Assembly (NCBI GenBank): GCA_030062745.1
Contig: CP099848.1
Span: forward strand, 19,951,081-20,015,080
Origin: Capitulum mitella
Lineage: Eukaryota > Arthropoda > Thecostraca > Pollicipedomorpha > Pollicipedidae
Direction: 5' to 3'
DNA: 64,000 nt
In this document: positions 55,896-64,000 of the stretch, piece after piece
How positions within the stretch are numbered: the first letter of the stretch is position 1
How the letters are laid out: each line of letters opens with the position of its first letter
Position numbers and translations under genes: made by a program
The notes under the pieces: model-generated
What the model was told of the DNA's origin: nothing
Seen by the model: the letters and a program-made list of their open reading frames with translations, nothing else
Database searches by the model: none

Positions 55896-58179
55896 GCAAT
55901 GGAATTACGGCATGAAAATATATTTGTTTGAAAACGACGGTGTGAGATGAGTTTTGGGACGCTGATTCCGAATATGCCTTCATTGGCATTTTGTGTGAGC
56001 TTAAGCCTAAGACTGAACTCAAACGTAGGATTTTGCATTACCCACTGAAACGTATGTTATTGGTTTCAGAAATTTTGACGTCGCATGTAGTTAGATGATA
56101 TATAACTTGATTTATGTTGCTGTCGTTGTCTTCACTGTTTTGCTGTCCATTTCAACCCGGACAATGTTTACCACATTTTGTCCAAACGTTGACTAGGTTT
56201 TGTAAGCTAAGGGTTGAAATTCGCGGCAAAGTTATCGCAGCGCAGACTGATTTTTGCACCCGTGTGACTCATTTTTCTTAATGAAACCACATTACAAATG
56301 TCACCGAGCTGCCAGTTGTCCGCGGTTTCTGCGACCGCTGCTCGATGTCTTGCCGTGGAATTTTTTGTTCGCCTTCACTCACGTATGGAGCATTTGAGTT
56401 TCATTTTCGTCGATATCCGTCGAACAGTCAGTTTAGGATAAGCCAATCTGCCAATCCATGTCATCGTATTCATCACCATTTTTGAATTATGGACATAATA
56501 GCTTGAAAGCAACGAATTAACGAATAAAGCGCCTCCTATTTTCATCGGTGGCAATTAACTTTTGTTATTTCAAGCCCTGCACTGAACGGCCTTTCTCTTC
56601 CCTTCTTTACTTTTTTCCTCCCGCCCCTCAAAGCCGGCCTTTTCATTGATCCGGAACGGTACCGGATCGGCTGCAGCGATCGGCACTGTGTCGCCACCCT
56701 GACCTCCCGTCCGCAGGTGTTCCGTCCATACGCGCACCGCGTGACAGGCAGTAGTGCTTAGCTGGATCTGTTGTGGTCGCCTTCCTGTCTGTCTTTATGT
56801 CTATTCAAAGTGCGTTGTCTTTGGAAGTTTATGTCCTGTTTCTATTTAACCACGTGCCTCAACTTTCCAAGCCTCGTTTCAGCTTATGCAGGTAGGTGCA
56901 GTTATTGCGATGTAAAATCAAGTAAAAAGCGAAAAATAAATATCAGCAGTCGCATTTCGTTATCAGCTTACGTCCTTGCCTGACAGACAGCTGCTTTTTT
57001 CTCATTTTACTGCCAAATCACCGTTCTATTTATTTCCGGAGTCATGTCACCGCATTACGTAACGCTATGGCTTCGGTCGTCGCAAGAGCAAACCACAAAG
57101 TCGAGCCTCCTTCGGTTCCTCGCGGCGGCCACTAAGCCGTCCGCCAGGCTGGCCGGATCAACACAGGAGTAGAGGTTATGACCTGATGCCCCGGCCGTTA
57201 GTCGACGAAACAGGACGACAGCCTGCAGCTCCAGTAGTGGTACGGGCGGATGACGGCCCGTATTGGGACAAATATGAGCAAGAACAGTTGCAACTGCATT
57301 GGTCTTCTCTAGAGATATCGTGAATGTCACGCTGGAGCGACGCAAAAATGTTGGGTAAGACATTGCTGACTGCATGATATCTTTCATTCCCTAAGGTTCA
57401 ACCAGCTGTCAAAAGGGATTTGGAATATCCCGCTTTCTGGCCTGCTCCATAAGAATCTCTTTTTCGTAAGAAAAACTGGCAGCCAGCCATTTATCCACTG
57501 TGCATCACTACTATCAATGGAACCACACACAGGCGAGTTTGATACCACTCCGCCGGCTCGGCACTCGTTAAAAAAGATTCAAGAGGTTTAGAAGAGCAGG
57601 TTTAGTGTACTTTTGATTGCAAATTGTTGTACCTTAGGCCAGAGTTGTAAAGATGACGGTAAACATGCTCCTCGATATTTGCCCATATTAATACGTAGTG
57701 TAGAAGTACCAGTCCGCTTTTGTAAAATGGAAAAGGAGTATCCCGACAACTGAAACAACAAACGTCATTGTGGAAATTAAAGGCCTTTCTGGTAGGGATC
57801 TGAGCTTTGCCGACAGTTCCACGATCAAGGTAACAGCCACTTCGTTGTCTAATGGAAACAGTTCCGATATGCAGACCATGTGTTCTCTGTTCTTCCTTCG
57901 ACATGCGAATTTTTGCATGGCGAATGAGTGCGTGTTGCTTAGTTACAAAATGGCATTTCTTCGCAGTCTGCTCAAAGGACAATCAACGGAAGTGTTGTCG
58001 ACCACACAAGTTATATTTGCATTCCCAGCATGCGCTGGGTTGCTTGTTATTTACGCACTCCGGCGTAGCCACTTTTAATGGTCTCACTAAATGGCATTTC
58101 TCGGCCGTTTTCGGCCCTTTAAATCAAACGAAGGCAAACAGCGGGAAACGACTGGCGCCGATGCGTCGCTATTTCAAGC
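55896..58179. other. Long AT-richer interval
   Basis: Small CpG-rich patches lie at 56630-56760 (with the inverted repeat GATCCGG...CCGGATC at 56649-56669) and 57080-57260. Overlapping frames of 102-126 codons on both strands at 57600-58080 have no recognised product. No gene is supported. Confidence 0.4.
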
Positions 58180-58460
58180 AGGCGGACGCTCCCGCTAATA
58201 AAGTCATTCGGGAGCACCGAGACGGAACACGTGCGCCGCCGGCTAATTTATGGCTCCATGATGGTGCGCCCAGCGCCGGAGCGCGGGTAAAAATCGCTGC
58301 CGGTCGTCGCCGGCGAAGCGGCCGTGTAACCCTGTCCGGATTAAACACCGCGCCTGTTCCGGCACCGTGGCCGCTGACAGCACCCCTCCCGAACAGGACG
58401 GGAGCGGTCCGGTCGGCCGGGGGGGGGGGGCAATACGCTCAGCCGCTGCATGCCATTTTC
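58180..58460. other. GC island with G12 run
   Basis: CpG-dense with GGCTAATTTATGGC (58242) as an AT-containing core, and a 12-bp G run at 58419-58430 directly after GGTCGGCC. Confidence 0.5.
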
Positions 58461-58559
58461 ACGGGCATCACAGTCCTTGCGTGACGTGGTCAGTTTAGCT
58501 TTCTCCTCCAGGTGCTACAGACGTTTATCTCGACGTGCGTCATGGAAATGGTCTGAGTC

Positions 58560-59420
58560 CTGAAGGGCCAGGAGAGCAAGCGATTACGCCGTCCGCCGCC
58601 GACTTAGCCCGCATCAGTCAAACGCCAACAAATCCCCCACGTCCGCGAACACGACGTGGACATAAAAACCGGCACGTGCCCACCTACCTTCTTGGGCCGG
58701 GCCTTGCTGTGCGGCTGGCTGCAGTTGGAGTAGAGGCACGCCATGGCCGCGCGCTGGCGGCGGCTAACTCCACGGCGAGCCTGCGGCCACAAAAACGCCT
58801 CCGTGCCGGACGGACCCCGCAGCCGAGCTCGTAAACTAGGCGGCCGGCGGCCGCGGGAGCTGCCGCAGCTCGCCGGTGGGCGGGGCCGATCGACGGCGCC
58901 GATCGGCCGGCCAATCAGCGCCGGCCGCCAGGTCACGTGGCCGTCGGTCGCCGCAGTCGGTCTGGAAGATGGCTGGGGGCGCCGGCGCGCGCTGCCCGTC
59001 AGTCAATAAGCCAGAGGGAGGTGGGGCCGCGTGCCGCTGCGCGCACCGACTCCGAGCTGCAGCCCACGGTCCCTGATAAAGACCGTTGAACAGGTGGCCA
59101 AGGAAAGGTGGACGGGCTGGCCAAGGATGCGGTTAGGTTTTGCCGCTCAGGGGCGCGGGTGTCCATAGATGACCGATGGATTTTAGCTCACTGTGGGAGT
59201 GGTGGGATCGGGATGGGGACCAGATACCAAGAGGACGGCAGCAGCTTCAAAGGCGAGAGTAACCAACGGACGTCTGAGACTGAAGTTATTTAGCGGCCGT
59301 ACGATCTCCTGGGAGCATGGGCGTAAAGAGCTGAGGGAGACCGTGTCCCTCGTGAGTGCCGCGCGACCGGAGACGGCTCTGGGACTCGCGGGATCTTTCT
59401 CACCCATCGCCAGGAGCTCA
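58560..59420. other. GC island containing a promoter-like cluster
   Basis: CpG-dense at 58700-59060, then moderately GC-rich. Between 59090 and 59130 GGTGGCCAAGGA and GCTGGCCAAGGA mark a ~24-bp two-unit duplication on the right flank. Open frames on both strands have no recognised product. Confidence 0.5.
58878..58973 (+). promoter_or_regulatory. Promoter-like cluster: GC box, CCAAT, E-box, AAGATGGC
   Basis: In order: GGGCGGGGCC (58878-58887, Sp1-type GC box), GGCCAATCAG (58909-58918, CCAAT box), GGTCACGTGG (58931-58940, E-box of USF type) and GAAGATGGC (58965-58973). The last word is the YY1-type element found just downstream of the start site of many housekeeping genes, where its ATG is often the start codon. 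The ATG at 58969 opens 35 codons (MAGGAGARCPSVNKPEGG...). No clear donor follows, so the first exon cannot be completed. The plus orientation is inferred from element order. Confidence 0.45.
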
Positions 59421-62179
59421 GCTGCTCCGCCGCGTCCTAGCTTGATAAATGACGCGGTTGTCTGCATAACACACGCTGTTTTGGCGTAAACAAACGCGGG
59501 GCGTTGTTGTTTTAAGACTGCCTGGTGGCTTTCGGAGTTCGTTTTTGTGCCCGGGAATCTGACGGGAAGCTAGCTCGAACCAGTTGGAACTTAGCGATCC
59601 ACAAGAAAAACTGATTCTGAATAGGCATGTACGGTCTGTTAAATTCAAGTGCGGGATATACGACCACAAAACAAAATGGTGATCCGAGAGAACGTTTCAG
59701 ACTCCGTGAACTTGTCACTGGGAGCAAACAACACTAAGTGTTGTAAGATGAGATATATTTTTCCTGAAGGTTCCCGCCAGACGTTTCACGCCCCACAGAT
59801 AATCAATTTAGACTTGCATCATTGACAGTGTCGTGAATGAGTCAATGAGTGGAGTCTTGCATTTATCATCGTGATACACACTATTCTCACCCGAATATAG
59901 CGTTTCATCGCAAACAGCGTCACGATTTCACATGTGCAATCATTTCCAAGTGTAACTGCAGCATCGGATAACACATAATGTATTTCTCTCTAACTCTTTC
60001 GAAGATGAGCCCGAGCTTTCTGTGCGATATCACTGCACATTGACGCCGGCAGATTTCAGCTTGCCTTATCCCTGACGTGCCATTCGAGCTCTTACGTGAC
60101 GCCCGTAAAAAAATGACGGAGAGGACTTGTAGCAATTCCGGAAAGAGGATGCCACCGCAAAGTGATGAAACTGGCAACCATGGCAACAGCGGTTTGTGTG
60201 CTTTGGGTTACCACGTTATTAAAAACGAGACTTCACGCTGTGTAAGGTTCCACCTAAACTGACGTAAGAACGGCCAAATTATTGTAAGTGTAAAATGTCA
60301 TGAAAACGCTGTTTCCAAAGGGACAAAAGTGGCCAGGGGTAAAAATGCCAAGTCCCTCAGGGGCCTTGAGGCACCAAACAAAATTTCTACACAGCTCGAC
60401 TTCCAGTTTATTGAAATGCAAAGAACACTGATATTGTTTTGCCGCAAATCCAGGACAAGCAAAAACTAAGATGCCTTTAACTTCATCATTATCTTTGAAA
60501 ATTTGGGGCAACAATGACACTTTTGGATAAATCGCAGGATTTGTGGTAATGAGCAGTATGTTTGGCACTCATCGAGGGACACTCGCCGACTTATGCCGCA
60601 ACAGGCACATTTGATCTGTATGTACATGATACGCCGGCAATAGCTGTTGGGCTGAAAACAGATTTCTGTAGTGCTGCATTTTTCAAATGCATCCTGAGAT
60701 GCTTCTAGCGCCCGTATGTCATTCCATCGTCGTCTGACTTGAAGCGAATGCTTCGCCAAAAAGCATTTTTTCCATTTCTTCGCCTGATATGAAAATACCG
60801 CTTGCACGTTTTCAGCTCTTAATAAGAGAAATTCCTGGAAGCATAGGAATATGTGATGAATCAAAACTGACATTCTGACGTCACCTAGCAATGACCACCC
60901 AACAGTTTTGTTTTTGTCAGTGCGTTTTTTGCATGTGCCCGCTCTTGGTATTACACAACAGATGACAGATGACAACAGACAACGGACGAATAGAACTCAG
61001 AAGATAATGGCTGAAAATTACTTAAAGTTTAAGCATACCTAGATTACTGAGACATAATATAGAATAGAAATCAGTTTTTCGTATGACAGGGTACAAATTG
61101 GCCACCTCAGTTTCAAACACGTCTTTCAAGTGAAATATAACGTTAAATGACCAGGATGTGGCAGGCAGACGAGAGTGTCATGACAAGAAAATTACGATAA
61201 CGTTTTGTGAGCTTGTCAAATGACATGCAGAGAGAAGCGAGTGCCGTTGGGCACTTGTTTGTAGGATGAACAAGCTCTCGCGGCTGCATTTTGCCTTCGA
61301 AAAAGTACCTTTCCTCCCTTTTTCTTCGTTTAGTCAGTTTTCTGTCCAATTTTGTCCCACCCTGTCACCCGGTGTAGCGCACTGCCACATGCACGCTCCA
61401 TCACATGTGATATATCTGTCACTGCGCTTGTATCATTTCGTTCATATACCTGCTAATAAAACAGCGTATTCGTCGCCTGCGAGAAGAGATCACTCGATTT
61501 CCTGTTATCACAAATGTAAGGTTTTAAGCAGCGGAGGCTGTTGGACGAAAGTTTTCCGCTTTTAGCACTAATTTTGAGCCGAGATAGCCATGCTGTAGCT
61601 CGCAGTCTTCGACATTGATAGTAACGTATATGGTCTCAAAAGTTCATGTTTAAAAAGTTTTAAAGCGATTTCCCACGCATTCACCCGGTGTTCTATTCAC
61701 CATTGTCAAACTGGCAGCTGCTGCCTGGCGAAAGGACTGAGCGCAGGTCCATGAGCGACAGCAGAAGACCATATTTAGTCATATCGGTGGAAAACGTCAA
61801 AACGGAGTTCTTGATAATGTATATTCCATGTTGTACTTTTGTTCCTTTTTACTTCCACAAAAGAAAATTTTCGCTGGAAACGCGAACATTAACATTTTCT
61901 GCATCAATTATTTCTTGGTTTGCTATTTCTGTCTAATGTTACTTCTGAAATACTGTTTTTTTATGTTGTTGAAAATACACAAAAATGTTCATTAGGACTC
62001 TTTTTGTGAAAAATCAAAAACGTGGAACCTTTTATGCGTGCTCCTCTCGCGCCTGTGACATTTATCCCATACTGCGCCGCACCTGGAACGCAGGGTGTTC
62101 CCTGTCCTTGTATGGGCGGGTGCTCTTCCTGTTCGCCCTGTGTGCTGGCGTGACGGTACGTGTGCCGAGTAACAGGCTA
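59421..62179. other. Long AT-rich interval
   Basis: Only one open frame is worth noting (60466-60975, listed separately). The remainder has no recognised repeat, exon or element. Confidence 0.4.
60466..60975 (-). CDS. Unassigned 169-codon ORF in AT-rich DNA
   Basis: The longest ORF outside GC-rich or repetitive DNA. In AT-rich sequence stops are more frequent, so by rough estimate fewer than one ORF of this length is expected by chance in the window. The protein is basic and aromatic-rich in the middle and Cys-rich at the C-terminus (CACCG, CHCCPKF). I do not recognise a family. An overlapping 104-codon minus frame (60568-60254) in another phase has similar plausibility, which weakens the case. 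No promoter or splice site was identified. Confidence 0.15.
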   Translation of the reverse strand: MSSVICCVIPRAGTCKKRTDKNKTVGWSLLGDVRMSVLIHHIFLCFQEFLLLRAENVQAVFSYQAKKWKKCFLAKHSLQVRRRWNDIRALEASQDAFEKCSTTEICFQPNSYCRRIMYIQIKCACCGISRRVSLDECQTYCSLPQILRFIQKCHCCPKFSKIMMKLKAS

Positions 62180-62590
62180 ACGCGGCTGAGGTGACGCTCA
62201 TCTGGACCGCGACAGCCTCTCGGGTCCCTCTGCTAGCCCGGGCCGCCGGAGCTGGCCTGGGGATGGGTCTGGGGCCGCGACTGGGGCCGAGCTAAGGGCT
62301 CGGTCAGGGCTGAGGCTGGGGACGGCCTGGGGCTGGTGCTGAGGCCGGGCCGGGACCGGACGGAACAGGGGACACCTCCAGCTCCCGACCCGCCGCCTAT
62401 TCGTCCGAGAAACGACGCACAGGTGTAAAAGGTGGCCTTAAAGACTGGCGCCGACCCGACAGCTGGCGCGCCCAGCTGGCACGTGGCTCTCGGCCCGGCG
62501 GACCGACTCCGGGCGGCCGCAGCCAGGCCTGATGCTGGAGCGTATGCTGGACAGGGCTGAGCAGTTGCAGTCGGGCAGGGGTGCTGACGC
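62180..62590. other. GC island with G-rich short repeats
   Basis: At 62255-62350 CTGGGG words recur irregularly (CTGGGGATGG, CTGGGGCCGCGA, CTGGGGCCGAG, CTGGGGACGG, CTGGGGCTGG) about every 12-20 bp, a decayed minisatellite inside the left half of the island. The 163-codon minus frame is composition-driven. Confidence 0.55.
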
Positions 62591-63299
62591 CTCACAGCGT
62601 GATCCATGAATGTGCTGACGGTGGCACACCGTGGCCGTGCACGTGCACGCCAAGAAGTGGGAGCAAGCGCGCGAACCCTCAAAGGACTCCAAATTAATCC
62701 AGAATTGGTCTGTAAACACCACACTGATATCCTGCATTAATGTTACTTGGTCTTCTTAAATCAAAACGAATAACGGGCCAGATTTCATTACGGCCTTGGC
62801 ATTTTAAACAAGGCAGTGCAAGGCAGCAAGATATTATAAAATGAGTCATCTTTGGCTTTCTACATTAGAGGAGTAATCAACCATCGTCTACAATAAGCAA
62901 GAAACAGATCGTGTTGGTGGTGTTAACGTGACAGCACATAAATCTTTGTATATTTGAAAAAAAATGCTGGGCCAGACATGAATATGTTCTCATTGTGTTT
63001 CTGTGAAGGAGACGCACTCCTTCCCATACACTTTGCACTGCATGCTAGTTTTACACAAGGCTCTTAGCAAAGAGATATTGAGCCTTCTGGATGAGCAGAC
63101 CATTTCCGGCAATACCAGCCATTTAGTTAAATCTGTCTTCACATGTTCCGACGCGCGTGCCACACCACACGCACTCCCGTTTAACTCGCAAATATTCACG
63201 TATCCCGTTAATCACGTACCTACCAAAGACCTCACTTAGTCCCATCAGCACCACTTCATTTGGCGGTTGCCCCCCAAACTGTCTGTAAACACCGCACGA
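62591..63299. other. AT-richer interval
   Basis: No gene, repeat or element recognised. Confidence 0.4.
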
Positions 63300-63720
63300 G
63301 CACCCTGCGACGAACAGTGGTCGATTTCGTTATCCACTCATCGCCTGCGCCCCGAGGGAGGCCGGGGGCGCCGGGGGCGCGCGCTCCCCGCTTATCGGGC
63401 CAATTAATCGGCCGCACTCAAGTGCCAATAAAACAGGGCCGAAGCACCGAGTGCCGCGACCAATTGCGGCCGTCGGCGGCCACCGTCCCGTGGGGCGGCC
63501 CGCCCCGCTCCCCGCCGGCCGGCCACCGCTTCATATCGCACGCACGAGCTGCGCCGCGACGGAAACCTTTCAAGCTTTCAGCGGCAATCAAAGCTCGGCC
63601 CGGCCGGCGGCGGCGAATTAAAGTGGCGGCCGCCGGCGGCGGATGCCCCGAGGGCTTTGTCTGCTGCTGCGGCGGCGGCGGCGGACGGTTGGCGTTTGAG
63701 CCTGGTCGCGGCTGAGGCCA
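63300..63720. promoter_or_regulatory. GC island with homeodomain, NK2, GATA and TCF-type motifs
   Basis: Within a GGCCGGC-rich matrix: CTTATCGG (63391-63398, complement of CCGATAAG), CCAATTAATCGG (63400-63411), TCAAGTG (63418-63424), AATAAAAC (63427-63434), ATCAAAG (63587-63593) and GAATTAAAGTGG (63614). These are cores for GATA, Q50-type homeodomain, NK2, posterior-Hox/Cdx-like and TCF/LEF proteins. The first four fall within 44 bp. An enhancer is inferred. No exon is recognised. Confidence 0.4.
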
Positions 63721-64000
63721 GGCGTGCGACACGGACGGAGACGGGCTTAGATGAAGGAGAAACATCAGTGCATGCCCTCTCCGAAGTTTCTGTTTTCAAA
63801 TGGATGTGGAGTCCCAAAAACGCAGACATGATTCTGGCGTTTTAATTAAACGGAGGAGACCGGGGAACGGAGATGTGATGGGTACATTACGTTTGTTCAT
63901 TGGTTTTGGAATCACAAAATGCCGGTTTCATGTTTTTCTAGTTGATTTAAAGGAAATGCTCCACCTTAACACGCGCACTGGAAGGGGGTTCTTTTTGTGC
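63721..64000. other. AT-richer right end
   Basis: No gene, repeat or element recognised. The window is cut here arbitrarily. Confidence 0.4.

Overview
The window reads as nuclear DNA of an animal, most likely an invertebrate. I see no operons, ribosome binding sites or dense coding as in a prokaryote. CG dinucleotides are abundant in GC-rich and AT-rich parts alike, the best exon candidates carry animal-type splice signals, and short inverted-repeat elements and a decayed GIY-YIG retroelement fragment are present. The many GGCCGGC-rich islands and short simple repeats would fit a crustacean or similar arthropod, but this is a guess from texture, not from an identified gene.

No complete protein-coding gene can be supported. 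The longest open frames lie in stop-poor GC-rich stretches or in tandem repeats whose period keeps frames open. The ORFs of 140-170 codons elsewhere occur about as often as a rough chance estimate for 64 kb predicts. The best coding evidence is a few short exon candidates on the minus strand: 50740-50771, 40944-41046, 18353-18436 and 11287-11339. Three have compatible reading phases, as if two alternative first coding exons (41018 and 18436) could both splice into the exon at 11339. If real, most of the window is intronic or 5'-flanking sequence of one minus-strand gene with very long introns. All of them remain low confidence.

Layout. About 33 GC islands of 0.2-1 kb recur every 1-3 kb and alternate with AT-richer sequence that has little recognisable content. 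Many islands hold short AT-containing motifs in a GC-rich matrix: homeodomain TAAT cores, GATA, Sox CATTGT, CCAAT, CACGTG, one SRF CArG box, NK2-type TCAAGTG and nuclear-receptor half-sites. This fits a cis-regulatory landscape or gene desert around a developmental gene (inference). The best promoter-like clusters are at 58878-58973 and 18820-18870.

At least seven islands carry a degenerate minisatellite, and in most cases it sits on the right-hand flank and decays away from the island (5.95, 7.57, 14.13, 15.46, 35.46, 40.69, 42.36 and 44.65 kb). The clearest is a 22-bp array at 44648-45197 with a 132-bp higher-order repeat. A 54-bp palindromic tandem repeat lies at 42893-43015.

Mobile DNA is sparse and short: two copies of one inverted-terminal-repeat element (29179-29450 and 45351-45611), two clear and one doubtful copy of another (38415-38612, 49840-50030, perhaps 55690-55895), and a retroelement fragment (54551-54935). 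No tRNA, rRNA, known microRNA or CRISPR array was recognised.
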